Shown here one piece after another: positions 35,143 to 45,941 of a DNA stretch of 52,670 nucleotides; within the stretch, counting starts at the first letter, position 1; every line of letters begins with the position of its first letter. The stretch lies in the NCBI RefSeq assembly GCF_900221005.1, contig NZ_OBQI01000009.1, positions 1 to 52,670 of the forward strand, read 5' to 3'. The notes beneath the pieces are model-generated. The model had not been told where the DNA came from. It did not search any database and saw only the letters and a list, made by a program, of their open reading frames with translations. A program made the position numbers and the translations under genes. This DNA comes from Blastococcus aggregatus (GTDB lineage Bacteria > Actinomycetota > Actinomycetes > Mycobacteriales > Geodermatophilaceae).

Positions 35143-38100
35143 CTATCCACAGTACACCGGATAGAACGCGCCGCACCACATACGTCCGGACCCTACAGCG
35201 ACAGCTAGGCCGCGGACGCCGGCGACCTTTTGGTACGTGAATTGAGTTCTCTTCGGAGCCGCAACGTGCCTATTGACCTTTCTCACCTGCATAAACTTCA
35301 TGCCCCCAGCCACAAACGAGGTGGCGGTCGCTCCTAGCTGACGAAGGGCTGTCCCCTTTTGACCCGCAAGCAGATAGGCACCCGCAGAGGCCGCGCCGAG
35401 TCCAGCACTAAGAACTCTGCACTGGGGAAGAGGGCAGATCGACACGGCTGTTGAGGCGACCGACAGGCCCCGAGCAACCTTGATAGATACCGACTTGTAG
35501 TGCTTCTTTACTTGAGCCTTTGCCTGCTTCCACTTCTTCTTGAACCAGTTCTTACCGTCAAGATCCAGGCCATTAACTGGGTCAGTGGGGTATGCATATG
35601 CGTTTGCACCACCGCCTTCAACAGGATCAACACTCAGGAAGCGGCCCAAGCCAGGGGCATACAAGCGGACGCCCATGAGGGTAAGGCCGCCGAGTGTGCT
35701 CGCATCGCGCTGGTAACTGCCGAGCCAGCTGTAGCGCATCTGCGCAGCTCCGGCCGCCGGTGCCACCCGGGGAACGCCGTACTCGGTGACCTCTATGGTC
35801 TTGAGGTCATTGGCCGTCACAGCTGTCAACGGGACGGTAGCGGCAACGTCGCCGTGCAGGTTGGTCATCTGCAATGTCACGGCAGCTCCCGCGGTGCCGC
35901 TCTTCGTCACGGTGGCCACCAGTCCCCCGAAGGAGAGAACATTACGGGTGAAGCTGTTGTCGGGCTCCTTCACGACATCGGGATTGTCGTCCTCCGCCGT
36001 GTAAAAGCTGGTCGTGTTCCGGCTCACACTAGGGGTGGCGGCGTCGCTGTCGATACGCACTGTCCGCCGGGCGGCGGCATCCAGACTGAACGTCGAAGTC
36101 TTTCCGGCTTGGGTCATGGAGGTGACGAGGTCGTCGACGTAGTAGTCGATCGCCACGTCTCCACCGGCGCCGACGGTGTCCATCGACGCCAGCGTGCGGG
36201 TGCGGCCCAACGCGTCGTAACGAAGAGTCGGTCGAGCCGCATTGGGCTGCAACCGGTCGGCGGTGTCGTAGGCGTAGGAGTCTGTGGCCGGAATGGTCGT
36301 CGGGCAGGTGCCAGCCGGCGCGCCGGTGGCCGCAGCTTGGGCGAGCGAGATGCGGTTGGAGTTCACGTCGAACCCATAACTCCGGGTGCACGCGGCGCCG
36401 GTTGGCGCTCCGGACGCCCCAAGGGTTCGATCGACCGCGGTAGTCAATCGGCCGAGGTTGTCATAACTGAACTGCGTGGACCGTGGCGTGCCGGTAACGG
36501 CCACTGTCCGGTAGCTGTCGACCTGGTCGTACGGAGTCATCAGCGCCGAGGAACGGAGCCATTCGCTGGTAGAGCCGTCGGTGGCCTTCTTGGTGTACGT
36601 GACACTGACCGGGTCCCCACCCGCGTCGCGGATGGTGGTGGCTGCGAACCCGCCCGGCATGCCCTCCCGGACAAGTGTCCCGTCCGCGCCGTAAGTCGCC
36701 GTGAAGACGCCCACCCCTGAGACGTCGATACTCGTGGGCAGGCTGCCCCGCTCCCCGTTTTCGTCGTAGGCCACCGTTCGAGTCCCGTGGTCGTTACTGA
36801 CGTTGGCCAATCGGCCGATTGCGTCGTAGCTATAGGCACTAACCAGGCCATTACCGTCGGTGTAGGTACGCAGGCGCCCATAGGCGTCATACGTGCGGAC
36901 AATTGGAGCCGTGCCATCCGCAGCGCTGCCAAATGCCGTCCCGTCAGCGTTCAGCAATCTTGTCTGCACGGTAAGGCCAGCGTTGTTGTACGTGGCTTCG
37001 GTGACCGGCCGCTGCACGCCGACTTCCGGACCGACACCGGTGGTGATACTGCGGCGGACACGACCGGCAACGTCGTAGCTAACGTCGGTGGTTCGAGAGA
37101 CGCCTGCCCCCGTTTCCACCGTACGGGTTGCATTCCCGTAGACGTCATAGCCAACGATCCAGCTGGTAGGAATCACAGCACCGGCGCTGGGCGCCCCGCC
37201 GGGTAGGGTCTTACACAACCAGCCCGCCCATTCGGCCTTGGCGCACTGCGCATCAATGTTGGTCGCAGCGTAGAAGATCTTGATGGTCGTCGCAGCGGTA
37301 GCGGTACTAGCGCCGCCAGCAGGCAACGTCGAAGAGCTTGTACGCCCTTGGTCGTCGATGACCTGTCGGGTGACGACCTCCGCGGCTCCCCCGCCAGGGT
37401 CAACCCGGGTAGCGGTGGCCACACCGAACCGCCATGCGTTCGGAGTGCCGTATTCCAGCACGGTCGTACGCGCCTTGCCATCCAACGCCGGGAGACCCGC
37501 TTCGGTGCCAGTGGACCCGGCGGGCAGTGCGGTCGTGATCTCCACGGCGTCGGTGACGGTGCGCATGGGCAGGTGCAAAACGCCGGCGATGTCAGGATGG
37601 TCGGCCTGCACGTCGTAGGTGGTTGTCGTACGGGTACGGGCGCTGGCGCTCCGGTCACCCGCCGCAACCACGACCGGGCGCGCAGGGCCATAGGCGCGTA
37701 GCAAGTCCATGCCGTCGTCGGTGTAGACGTTGACAGTGTCTAGGAGCCGAGCCTGCGCGGCGGTATCCGACGCCGCCAGGGCGCGATCGCGGTTGCCTGC
37801 GGTCAGTGAGCGAACCACGTTGCCCTTGCCGAGCGGGTCGTATTCGGTGGTGGCGATGCGCCATGCCGCGGCCTGATTGGCGCCGGTGTCCTGGTTTGCG
37901 GTGCCACCGAAATTGGCGGTGTTCACCGTACGACCGTTTACGTCCAGGGCGTAGAGGGTAGCGCCCCGCCACTGGGCGGTCGAGGGCGTGGCGTCAGGAA
38001 CAGTCGCCGGGTCGAAGACGGCAGTGAGATCGGTCGGCGCAGACGTCTGGCCCCAGCGCTTCACTTCGGTGGCGGTGAGCAGCGGCAGGCCGTTGCTGCC

Positions 38101-41100
38101 GTCGCGCGGCACGTCATAGCGCACGCTGGTTTGCTGTGCGGCCAGGCCGGTGTCGGGCACGTCATCAAGAACCGCGGACGACAGGCGGGGTAGCGCACGA
38201 GTGTCGTAGCCCAGCGTCCAGCGGGCGGTCGCTCCAACCGGGGTAATCGTGCTTAGCCGCCCGTCGGTCCGGTAGCCGTAGGAGACGGTGCCTGCAGTTC
38301 GGGGATCGGTCACCGCGGTCAGCCGGTCGGCGCCGTCGTAAGAGTAGGCAGCCAGCACAACTTGCTGCGCCTGCACCGGCGAGTTGCCGGTGACCAGACC
38401 ATCAGCTCCGGCGGCCGCGCCGGTGGCCCACAGCTTGATCTGCTGCAGTCGCTCGTTGGCACCGGTGCCGGTGTAGACAAACTCGAGCGCTCGGCAGCCG
38501 GCCGGCTGCGGCGTCACAACCTGTGGGTTCTGGCAAACGACGCCGGCGTCGGTGGGGGCCAGCAGCCAGCGGGGGTTGCCAGCGGCCGTGTACTCCACGT
38601 TGGTGACGGCGGGGGGCTGCTCCGTGGCGCCGAGCTTGCCGCGGATCGCCTCGATCGTCTCGACGCGGAAGGTGCCCTCGTTAAGATGGCCGTTGCCGCC
38701 GTCGGCACGGCGAAATGTGACCTTGTCGCCGTCGAGGTCCTTCAGTACGTAACTGCTGGCGCCGGACGTCTCGCCAGTCCAGGTGAGGGTGGCGCCCTCG
38801 GTGCTCGTTTCCCCATCGGCGACATAGATGTTCGGCTCGGCTGCAGACCGTCGCACGAAGGGCATCTGGGTGCCGTCAGCGCGGTTAATTAGGACCGTCT
38901 CGGTGCGATCGATGAGTGATTCATAATCCGCGCCGGCCTCGTCCACAGCCAGCGAGAGCCGCCAGCCGGGGCCGAAGGGCGCAGGCTTGCCGGAGGCGAG
39001 ACCGGCCGCATTACTGGTGAAGGTCCGGGTGGCGGCCAGGCCGCCGTGCGGAGCGGTGACCTCGGCGTCGCGGCCGGTAACCAGATAGGCGCCGGTCAGC
39101 AGGCTGACGGTGCCAGGGCCGACTTCATCGGTCGAGTTTGCTCCGGTCAGACCAGCGCGGTCGACGGTGATCTGCGTGACGCTGCTGCAGCGCTCACCAC
39201 CGCCGACGAGTCGGAAGCAGCTGCGCAGCTGCATGAGCCCGTCGACCGGAATGTTGGCTGTGGCGTTCCAGGTGTAGAGCGCGGAGGCCTTATCCCCGTT
39301 CTCGGCCACCAGCGGCAGCCAACCGTCGGGGCTCGTCACGCCGCTTTCGTCAGACAGGCGCAGCGTTGAGATATCGACATCTGCCCACCCGTCGCTGATG
39401 GTCAGGCTGTACGGCCGCCACTGGAAACGAACCGCGTCGTAGTCACCACTGCCGGTGCGGAGCTTGGCCACACCCTTGAGCTGGGTGCGCGCTTGGGTAA
39501 CCCGCTGGTACTGGGTGGGGTGAGTGAGCGTGCCAGCACCTGCGACCGTGGTATTCGACCGCGCGTCATGGACGATGTTCCCGCCCTGGAAGTTCTGCCG
39601 CATCCCGCCGGCCACAGGCACGGTGTCCCCAGTCGGGTAGCCGAGCCAAGAGTTCTCCCACCCCATCTGAGCCCACAGGCTGCGCGGCGGACCGGTGACC
39701 GAGTGTGCGCCGGTTGACCCGGTCCAGTAGATCGAACCGTTCTGGAAGTGGCTGTAGCAGCCGCCGTCACGCGCACCACAGCCTTCGTCGCTCACCGGAA
39801 AGCCGAGCGACGAGTTCTCCCAGCCCATGGCCGCCCACTTGTCCCTGATGGCGCCCTTGACCGACCACGCTCCGCTGGCGCTGCTCCAGTAGATCGAGCC
39901 GCCTTCGAAGTGGCTGTAGCAGCCGTTGTCACGGATGCCGCATCCCTCACTGGTGACTGGCCAGCCCAGGAAGGAGTTGGGTCCGCCCAAGGCCCACCAC
40001 TTGTCGCGGATCGCGCCACAAATGGTCTGACCGCCGTACTGGTCGCAGTTGCCGTCATAGGTGAACCAGATGGTCGGCACCGCCCAGGCGTTGCCGGAGC
40101 CGAACTTCTTCCAGCCGCGAGGGTCGCTCTCATGCGTCAGCACCGCCATCGCCATGATCCACGGCGGGTTGTTGGCGAGGTTGGAGAACTTCTGCATGTG
40201 CGGGGTGATGTTGAAGTCGACCCAGTCGGCGGGGCAGCCGGTGTTGCCCTTGGCGACAGTGTTGTTGGCCAGGGAAGGCCCGATCCAGGGCTGACCGTTC
40301 CACGTCAGGGTGTTCGGGTCGAAGTCGCCGGCTTCGTGGACGTCCACCCGGAACGGCGTGCAGGAGTACGTGTGGGTCTCCCACAGGTACAGCGTCGCGG
40401 CCTGAATAACCCGGTTGAAGACGGGCTCGACGTCGAACTTGATGTAGGACCGCGCCACCTGTCCCGGGTAGTACCCGGTGCGCAGCTCGGGCGACCCGCC
40501 CTGCGGCGTGTTGATGATGTTGCTCTGCACGAACGTGGTGCCGATCGGCCCCAACGACTGAGTCGGGTCGATCACGACCGGATAAACCGTGGCCGGGTCG
40601 TTGAGGAACGAGCGATCGGGGCTCAGCACCATGGTGGCGTCGGTGCCGTTCACCGTGGGGTCAGTCAGCTCGAGCCCCACCTTGCGGATGGCGACGGGTT
40701 CGTCGGTGGTCGGGTCGACCCGGGCATCCCACATCAGCGGGGCCGCGCCGGTGCCGACCACCTCGCCACCGTCTTCGACGACGAGCGCGTCCTTGTCGGT
40801 CGCCCGCACGGTGGCGCCGCGCGCGTCGAGCGGGAACTCCAGCTCGGTCAACGCGTTCAGGGTGGCCCCTGACGGGCGCTCGTTCACCACGACGTGCTGC
40901 TCGAACCCCAGTCGGTTGGCGGTGAGCACCAGGTCGACGTTGGGCAGCACGTCGCGGTATGTGGCGACGTTGCCGGCAAGCTCCGGCTTGGGAAGCTCGC
41001 CGTCCCACCCCAGGCGCAACGTCGTGCCCTCACCGTCGCCCAGGACGGCCATCGCCTCGCTGCCGCCGTCGGAGAAGCGGATATCGCCAGTTACTGCGAC

Positions 41101-41586
41101 CGGCCGCACGCCGTCGTCGGTGAACTCCAGCGTGGTGTCAACATCAACCCAGTCCCCGTCAACCTCAGTGCGCACCGGGCCCGCCGCGGTCTTGACCTCC
41201 ACCGTGCCATCGGGCTGGGCATGGGCGATGGTCGACTCCGTGGTCAGCGAGTCAATGACCACCGGTTGCCCGCTCGCCGCAGCTTCAGCCAGCGCCGCCA
41301 TCTGCCCCTCCGGCACCGGGTGGGCAGCCATTTCCTCCGGATAGTCCGGCAGCTCCGGGAAGTCGACCTCCCCGCCGACCTCGGGAACCTCCGCAGAGGG
41401 CACCGGGACTGGATCGTCCGAGGCCCCCTCGAGCGCACCGCGCGACAACGGCGGCGTTGCGTCAGCGGGCTCCGCAGAGGCCGGCACTCCGTGCAGCATT
41501 CCGGTCGTCAAGGCTGCTGTCAGCGCAACGACCACCACGCCGCGGGCCTGCCAACGGATACGAGAGACAACGTGCCGAGTGCCCAC
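35143..41586 (-). CDS. Secreted YD/RHS-repeat polymorphic toxin-like protein with DNRLRE and LGFP repeats
   Basis: A 2147-aa exported protein. Signal peptide: [20 protein letters not shown] with cleavage at ASA-EP (about 39). Next come a beta-rich region, a DNRLRE-type domain ([20 protein letters not shown], about 370-470) and three LGFP wall-binding repeats ([20 protein letters not shown], about 520-690). A long YD-repeat region follows ([44 protein letters not shown]). The RHS core end is complete: [20 protein letters not shown] and [11 protein letters not shown]. After it sits a 135-aa tip (2013-2147) starting [20 protein letters not shown] with a hydrophobic middle and four Cys, unlike known nuclease tips I can recall. 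GTG at 41586 is the only sensible start. It is probably a contact-dependent antibacterial or wall-associated protein. Confidence 0.9.
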   Translation of the reverse strand: MGTRHVVSRIRWQARGVVVVALTAALTTGMLHGVPASAEPADATPPLSRGALEGASDDPVPVPSAEVPEVGGEVDFPELPDYPEEMAAHPVPEGQMAALAEAAASGQPVVIDSLTTESTIAHAQPDGTVEVKTAAGPVRTEVDGDWVDVDTTLEFTDDGVRPVAVTGDIRFSDGGSEAMAVLGDGEGTTLRLGWDGELPKPELAGNVATYRDVLPNVDLVLTANRLGFEQHVVVNERPSGATLNALTELEFPLDARGATVRATDKDALVVEDGGEVVGTGAAPLMWDARVDPTTDEPVAIRKVGLELTDPTVNGTDATMVLSPDRSFLNDPATVYPVVIDPTQSLGPIGTTFVQSNIINTPQGGSPELRTGYYPGQVARSYIKFDVEPVFNRVIQAATLYLWETHTYSCTPFRVDVHEAGDFDPNTLTWNGQPWIGPSLANNTVAKGNTGCPADWVDFNITPHMQKFSNLANNPPWIMAMAVLTHESDPRGWKKFGSGNAWAVPTIWFTYDGNCDQYGGQTICGAIRDKWWALGGPNSFLGWPVTSEGCGIRDNGCYSHFEGGSIYWSSASGAWSVKGAIRDKWAAMGWENSSLGFPVSDEGCGARDGGCYSHFQNGSIYWTGSTGAHSVTGPPRSLWAQMGWENSWLGYPTGDTVPVAGGMRQNFQGGNIVHDARSNTTVAGAGTLTHPTQYQRVTQARTQLKGVAKLRTGSGDYDAVRFQWRPYSLTISDGWADVDISTLRLSDESGVTSPDGWLPLVAENGDKASALYTWNATANIPVDGLMQLRSCFRLVGGGERCSSVTQITVDRAGLTGANSTDEVGPGTVSLLTGAYLVTGRDAEVTAPHGGLAATRTFTSNAAGLASGKPAPFGPGWRLSLAVDEAGADYESLIDRTETVLINRADGTQMPFVRRSAAEPNIYVADGETSTEGATLTWTGETSGASSYVLKDLDGDKVTFRRADGGNGHLNEGTFRVETIEAIRGKLGATEQPPAVTNVEYTAAGNPRWLLAPTDAGVVCQNPQVVTPQPAGCRALEFVYTGTGANERLQQIKLWATGAAAGADGLVTGNSPVQAQQVVLAAYSYDGADRLTAVTDPRTAGTVSYGYRTDGRLSTITPVGATARWTLGYDTRALPRLSSAVLDDVPDTGLAAQQTSVRYDVPRDGSNGLPLLTATEVKRWGQTSAPTDLTAVFDPATVPDATPSTAQWRGATLYALDVNGRTVNTANFGGTANQDTGANQAAAWRIATTEYDPLGKGNVVRSLTAGNRDRALAASDTAAQARLLDTVNVYTDDGMDLLRAYGPARPVVVAAGDRSASARTRTTTTYDVQADHPDIAGVLHLPMRTVTDAVEITTALPAGSTGTEAGLPALDGKARTTVLEYGTPNAWRFGVATATRVDPGGGAAEVVTRQVIDDQGRTSSSTLPAGGASTATAATTIKIFYAATNIDAQCAKAEWAGWLCKTLPGGAPSAGAVIPTSWIVGYDVYGNATRTVETGAGVSRTTDVSYDVAGRVRRSITTGVGPEVGVQRPVTEATYNNAGLTVQTRLLNADGTAFGSAADGTAPIVRTYDAYGRLRTYTDGNGLVSAYSYDAIGRLANVSNDHGTRTVAYDENGERGSLPTSIDVSGVGVFTATYGADGTLVREGMPGGFAATTIRDAGGDPVSVTYTKKATDGSTSEWLRSSALMTPYDQVDSYRTVAVTGTPRSTQFSYDNLGRLTTAVDRTLGASGAPTGAACTRSYGFDVNSNRISLAQAAATGAPAGTCPTTIPATDSYAYDTADRLQPNAARPTLRYDALGRTRTLASMDTVGAGGDVAIDYYVDDLVTSMTQAGKTSTFSLDAAARRTVRIDSDAATPSVSRNTTSFYTAEDDNPDVVKEPDNSFTRNVLSFGGLVATVTKSGTAGAAVTLQMTNLHGDVAATVPLTAVTANDLKTIEVTEYGVPRVAPAAGAAQMRYSWLGSYQRDASTLGGLTLMGVRLYAPGLGRFLSVDPVEGGGANAYAYPTDPVNGLDLDGKNWFKKKWKQAKAQVKKHYKSVSIKVARGLSVASTAVSICPLPQCRVLSAGLGAASAGAYLLAGQKGTALRQLGATATSFVAGGMKFMQVRKVNRHVAAPKRTQFTYQKVAGVRGLAVAVGSGRMWCGAFYPVYCG
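35146..35550 (-). other. Variable C-terminal toxin tip of the RHS protein
   Basis: Codons of residues 2013-2147, after the [11 protein letters not shown] boundary. Codon third positions are visibly less GC-rich than in the body (for example CTTGAGCCTTTGCCTGC on the plus strand), suggesting a recently exchanged cassette. The tip is basic at first (five Lys in the first ten or so residues), then hydrophobic ([18 protein letters not shown]), then basic again, ending [11 protein letters not shown]. Confidence 0.65.
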
Positions 41587-42108
41587 GAGGACCGCTTTCG
41601 GAAGTGAGGCCGCTGGTCCGCGAGGTCGGAACCGGCCCGGCTAGAAAGCCGCGCACACAGTGGCACCACGTAACTACGCAGCGCAACACTATCTGTGAAC
41701 GAACTGTGGCGCCGCCCCACTCGCACCATGCGTCCCACCCGACTCATCACGGCGGCGCCTAGGGAAACGGCTACCCGCTCGTTGCACCAAGCGAGCGGGG
41801 AGCTAGCACCGGCCGGTCTTGACGCCGGCCCTGGCAGTCAGTTCCGCTTCGCTGGCAGCAGTCAGAGGCGGGAAGACCGGCGCGACCACATCTGCAGGCA
41901 ACGCCGCTACTGCAGACCCGACCGTCCGGCCCCGGAGGCGGCGGTCACGGGAGCCCCCGAACGATGATCGGCTTGCGGGGCCCGCGCTGGCGGGCCAATC
42001 CTCTCGCAGCCACCCTGCTGCCGCCGGGCCTGGAACTACGTCGCCGTGGCGCTATCAGGAGGCACGGCAGGCCCTATAAGGACCGCACACTGACTTCCCG
42101 TTGGCCAG
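41587..42108. other. 522-bp intergenic region, no gene recognised
   Basis: Between two minus-strand genes; it must contain the promoter of the RHS gene and the 3' end signals of the transglycosylase gene upstream. No convincing frame, hairpin or motif seen. Confidence 0.4.
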
Positions 42109-43917
42109 TTACTGGCAGGACGCCGTCCGACTGAGCGCTGCAAGCATCTCGGCGGTGTCGGCTTGGGCCAGCGTGATGGCAACTTCCTGCGATGCCGCGG
42201 CCTCGCTCACGTACACCGGATCGATATGCAGCAGCTCTGCCAGCGCAATGGCTTGTGACTGCCCACCCACTGGATAGAAGACGCCAGAGCGAGTCGGCAC
42301 CTCACCCTCAAGACGATGAAACTGGATGGCAGCTACCTGAAGTCGCTCGACCAAGGCGGCCATCAGCCCCTCGTCATCACTAGCGCCACGGAGACCAATG
42401 GCGACTGGCAGATTGGCGGAGAGCTCAGTAAGGCATGGCAACGCTGGCGTCGGATTCGATGGCTCCGGCGTCCCCGGCGTCGGAGTCGGCGCAGGTGTCG
42501 GTGTCGGTGTCGGCGTCGATGGCACTTGCAACGTGGGCATCGGACTCGAGGGGGTCGTCGGGGTCGGGGTCGACGGCTCAGGTGGCGTCGGAGTCGACGG
42601 CTCGGGTGCAGCGGGCCGAGGAGTAGCAGGCGGCGTCGGCGCGGGCGGTTCCGGGTTGCCGGTAGGTGGCGATACCGAACTGCTCGGCTGCGTCGACGAA
42701 CCGGGAATGACCAGCAGGGACGCGGGTCCGACTGGCGCGACCAGTGGCGCGGCCGCGAGCGGCAACGGCGCATCGACAACAGGACCTGTCGGGCCAATCG
42801 GAAGAACGGGCGCGGGCTGAACCTCCGCCGAGACGACCGCTAGAACTTGCGAATTCTGGCCGGCATATCGCTCGGCGAGAGCAAGAACGTCCGCTACGTA
42901 CTGGCTCGAATTGTTGTAGGCGAAGACGGCACGCTTGCGTCCCGCCTCACTCGACAGGTCTCCGCCAGCGGCACACAGGTAGGCCGCCGCAGCAGCAGCT
43001 GTGTCGTAGATGTTCTGCGGGTCGCTGCGGCCGTCGGCGTTCCCGTCTCGACCGTAGACGGCCCACGTGGCGGGGATGAATTGCATTGGGCCAACGGCTC
43101 GGTCGAACTCGGTGTCCCCGTCGAGTCGTCCGGCGTCGGTGTCGGCGATGCGGGCGGTCGCGCGGCCGTCCAACCTGAGACCCAGGATCGGCCTGGTCGT
43201 GTGCCCTTCCGGGTCGAGGGACGAGCCGCCGAAGCGGCCGTGGTTCGACTCGATGCGGCCGATGGCAGCCAGTAGTTCCCAGTCCAGGCCGCAGCCGGTC
43301 GGAGCGGATTCAGCCGCCCGCCGATAGGCATCGAGCGCGACGGCGGGAATTCCATCGACTGAACGGTAGGTACCGCTTTCCTGCGAGCGGATGCTCTGCA
43401 CCACGTCCGTCGGCGTGGCCAGAGCCGCTGAGGGGGTGGTCAGACTGAAACTTGGAACGCCGTCGCCGATTGGGCCAAAGATGGGTGCTAACGGACCACC
43501 AGTCCAGGCGTATCGCTCGGACATCTCGTCGTCGGGAATGCGCGTCGACCCCGTCGCCGCAGCCTCAGCACCTAGGGCCGCAGGGGCCGGGGCTGGCGAT
43601 TCTGGTGCGACTCCGACTGCGAAAGCTCCGATCACGGCCGCGAGCACCGCCCTCTTCGATCGCTGCAGCGGGCGCCCGAGGGGCGCCTGCTGACCGCCGC
43701 GGGGAACCGAGGCTTCTCGTCGGGCCAGCTTCGACGCGGCGGAGGTTGTGACGCGACCGTGTCGCCCGCCGGCCCCCATAAGCCCACGGTGACGCTCAGG
43801 GCTCAGTGCGTCCTCTGTGGACGTGCGACTCGCGGCGCGGTTGTTCGAACGCGCCGGTATGGCCTGCCCCGGTGTCGTAGCAGACGCCGGGTCTTCCTTC
43901 GACGCTTCGCGGCTCAT
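42109..43917 (-). CDS. Exported lytic transglycosylase with Pro/Thr-rich linker and unknown C-terminal domain
   Basis: Cell-wall enzyme of 602 aa. The N-terminal 95 residues are basic, then a membrane or signal segment (RAVLAAVIGAFAVGVAPESP). The SLT/MltB-like catalytic region (about 205-355) has LDWELLAAIGRIESNHGRFG with the catalytic Glu (RIESNHG), AVGPMQFIPATWAVYGRDGN, GRSDPQNIYDTAAAAAAYLC and AVFAYNNSSQYVADVLALAE, the pattern of actinobacterial lytic murein transglycosylases. About 100 residues of Pro-Thr-rich linker (TPTPTPAPTPTPGTPEP) lead to an approximately 110-aa end (LPVAIGLRGASDDEGLMAAL) that I do not recognise. It may help secretion or spread of the neighbouring RHS protein by loosening peptidoglycan. 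ATG 43917 has no strong ribosome binding site; ATG 43779 is possible. Confidence 0.85.
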   Translation of the reverse strand: MSREASKEDPASATTPGQAIPARSNNRAASRTSTEDALSPERHRGLMGAGGRHGRVTTSAASKLARREASVPRGGQQAPLGRPLQRSKRAVLAAVIGAFAVGVAPESPAPAPAALGAEAAATGSTRIPDDEMSERYAWTGGPLAPIFGPIGDGVPSFSLTTPSAALATPTDVVQSIRSQESGTYRSVDGIPAVALDAYRRAAESAPTGCGLDWELLAAIGRIESNHGRFGGSSLDPEGHTTRPILGLRLDGRATARIADTDAGRLDGDTEFDRAVGPMQFIPATWAVYGRDGNADGRSDPQNIYDTAAAAAAYLCAAGGDLSSEAGRKRAVFAYNNSSQYVADVLALAERYAGQNSQVLAVVSAEVQPAPVLPIGPTGPVVDAPLPLAAAPLVAPVGPASLLVIPGSSTQPSSSVSPPTGNPEPPAPTPPATPRPAAPEPSTPTPPEPSTPTPTTPSSPMPTLQVPSTPTPTPTPAPTPTPGTPEPSNPTPALPCLTELSANLPVAIGLRGASDDEGLMAALVERLQVAAIQFHRLEGEVPTRSGVFYPVGGQSQAIALAELLHIDPVYVSEAAASQEVAITLAQADTAEMLAALSRTASCQ

Positions 43918-44192
43918 GCCAACTCAGGGCTCTTCGTGGGCGGTGAGTGAAAGATCTTCCGCACGTGTACCGCCTTCACGAGGTGAGGGGCCGCCCACAG
44001 CTGTCGGAACCAATTCGGCCAGTAACCCGGTTGCACAGTGCCACTGAGCGCAGACACAGCGCAACCGCTAACCAGGGGCAGCAGGTCCTGCGACTCACAG
44101 GCCCCTCCAGTACCGCGCCCGACTTGCGGGTCGATATGAGGCTTCGGAGGACCGGGACTGCTGCAGCTTCGGTTGACGGCGGTTGGGACTGA

Positions 44193-45071
44193 TCATGCCG
44201 CGACTGCGGCCTGAGTGGTGAGGGCGAGTTCGAACTCGACCGGAGTCAGCTTGCCGAGGGCTCGCTGGCGCCGGCGGCGGTTGTAGGTGTGCTCGGTCCA
44301 GAACACGATGGCCTGGTGCAGTTCGTCTCGGGTGCGCCAGCGGCGGCGATCGAGGACGTTCTTCTGCAGCAGGGCGTGCCAGGACTCCATGGCGGCGTTG
44401 TCACCCGCGGAAGCGACCCGGCCCATCAATCCCTGCAGGCCGGCAGCGGTCAGCACGGCCCGGAATGATCTTGCTCGGGACTGCGAGCCGCGGTCGCTGT
44501 GAACCACCACCACACCGTTCGGCCGCCGCCGCGCAACGGCGGTGCGCAGGGCGGTGACGGCCAACTGGGCAGTCATCCGCTCATCGAGGGCATAGCCGAC
44601 GATGCGGTTGCTGAACAGGTCCTTGATCGCGCAGCAGTACAGCTTTCCCTCCGCGGTCGGGTGCTCGGTGATGTCGGTCAGCCAGACCCGGTCAGGGGCC
44701 GGCGCGGTGAAGTTCCGCTGCACGTGGTCGTCGTGCACCGCCGGGCCAGGGCTCTTGCCCGCGCCTCGCCGGCCCTTGCGCACCGTGGTCGACCACAGCT
44801 TCTGCGCCGAGCACAGCCGCCAGATGCGCCGCTCACCGGCGACCAGCCCGGCGCCGGCGACCTCGTCGGCGAGGAACCGGTAGCCGAACTCCGGGTCATC
44901 GCCGTGGGCGTCGATGAGCGCGTTGGTGAGGTAGGCGTCGGCGAGGTCGCGCTGGCTGACCGGGCAGGCCTGCCACTTGTAGAAGGCCTGCGTGGAGAAG
45001 CCGAGCACCCGGCAGGTCACCGCGACGGGGATCTTCTCGGCGGCGAGCTCTTGGACCAGCGGGTACGTCAT
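44193..45071 (-). CDS. IS3-family transposase OrfB (DDE integrase)
   Basis: Complete 292-aa OrfB: HTH_21-like start (VPVAVTCRVLGFSTQAFYKW), EFGYRFLADEVAGAG, then the rve core with Asp (VWLTDITEHPTAEGKLYCC), Asp (VVVHSDRGSQSRARSF) and Glu (NAAMESWHALLQKNVLDRR), closing with YNRRRRQRALGKLTPVEFE. The ATG at 45071 overlaps the OrfA stop. Confidence 0.92.
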   Translation of the reverse strand: MTYPLVQELAAEKIPVAVTCRVLGFSTQAFYKWQACPVSQRDLADAYLTNALIDAHGDDPEFGYRFLADEVAGAGLVAGERRIWRLCSAQKLWSTTVRKGRRGAGKSPGPAVHDDHVQRNFTAPAPDRVWLTDITEHPTAEGKLYCCAIKDLFSNRIVGYALDERMTAQLAVTALRTAVARRRPNGVVVVHSDRGSQSRARSFRAVLTAAGLQGLMGRVASAGDNAAMESWHALLQKNVLDRRRWRTRDELHQAIVFWTEHTYNRRRRQRALGKLTPVEFELALTTQAAVAA

Positions 45072-45352
45072 TTTGGGAGGCTGCCGGCGGCGAAGTAAGC
45101 CGCCGCTCGGCGCAGGATCTCGTTCTCCATCTCCAGCCGCCGCTTCTCCCGGCGGAACTGGACGAGCTCGCTCTGCTCGGCGCTGGTCTGGCCATCGACG
45201 ACCCCGTCATCAATGTCGGCCTGGTGCACCCAGCGGCGCACCGACTCGACCGAGATGTCGAAGTCGGCAGCAACCTCGGCCTGGCTCAGATCACCGCGGC
45301 GAGCGACCCGAACGACGTCACGCTTGAACTCCGGGGGGAACTTCTTGGGCAC
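45068..45352 (-). CDS. IS3-family transposase OrfA
   Basis: Helix-turn-helix protein (KKFPPEFKRDVVRVARRGD, EVAADFDISVESVRRWVHQ) with a C-terminal coiled coil (REKRRLEMENEILRRAAAYF). GTG at 45352 follows AAGGA at seven bases; an upstream TTG at 45376 is less likely. 94 aa. Confidence 0.85.
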   Translation of the reverse strand: MPKKFPPEFKRDVVRVARRGDLSQAEVAADFDISVESVRRWVHQADIDDGVVDGQTSAEQSELVQFRREKRRLEMENEILRRAAAYFAAGSLPK

Positions 45353-45417
45353 AGCGACATCCTTCCCGCGGGACAAGATCCCGCAGAACGAGCGTCAACT
45401 GAAGGCGCAGCAATCCC

Positions 45418-45941
45418 CTAGACCGCTCGCCGGCATGGGACTCCGAGCGGCCGGGGGGATCCGCCGACAAACGAGGGCCCGTCGAGTCGACCTCCGCTGC
45501 TCGTCCGGCGAAAGCCCACGCCTCCCCACGGGCAACACTCGGCTGGGATGGGGCTGTCACCTTGCGCAGTGCCCGCGTCCTGCGCGCTCGGCATCGGAAG
45601 ACGGCAGAACTTCTGCGCGCCTGTCGCTCCTCCCACACTGCCAGGCCGACCTGACGGCGTTCGCCGATGTCCGCCGATATCCGAAAAGGCTTGCTGAGCA
45701 GGGGGTTCACCGCTTCGCCGGACAACGGCGAACGACCCTGAACCAAGATCGAAGTGGACCAACTGCAACCAAGACTGCAACCGGAAACGCCAATCGTTAG
45801 CGCGGCTCACGGCCCGAAACGGTGGCCGATGGAGCTTTGCCGGATGCAGGAATACCGGCAGCGGGCTGGCGCGCTCGCCCCTAGACCCTGCGGTTGACGT
45901 GTGCGCTCGGCGTCTGGCCATGTCCGTGATGGACTGCGGTC
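45418..45941. other. 524-bp region without gene; short repeats
   Basis: No convincing frame. Bases 45617-45648 match 32054-32085 at 29 of 32 positions. ACTGCAACC occurs at 45762 and 45774 with a 12-bp period, another integrase-arm-like pair. The stretch probably contains the promoter of the DUF4062 gene. Confidence 0.4.

Larger units (their letters stand above)
44154..45417 (-). mobile_element. IS3-family insertion sequence, about 1.26 kb, intact frames
   Basis: Terminal inverted repeats: GGGACTGCTGCAGCTTCG at 44154 and the inverse of GGGATTGCTGCGCCTTCA ending at 45417; over 25 bp about 21 match. OrfA and OrfB overlap by four bases and are undamaged, so this copy may be active. It lies upstream of the transglycosylase gene and downstream of a gene-free stretch. 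No clear target duplication was recognised. It belongs to a different IS3 subgroup from the element at 17266. Confidence 0.85.

Noticed and set aside
35500..36720. Plus-strand frames within the RHS gene
   Set aside because: Antisense shadows of a continuous 2147-aa frame with recognisable YD repeats.
42363..42843. Frames across the Pro-Thr linker on the plus strand
   Set aside because: Low-complexity antisense of the transglycosylase linker.
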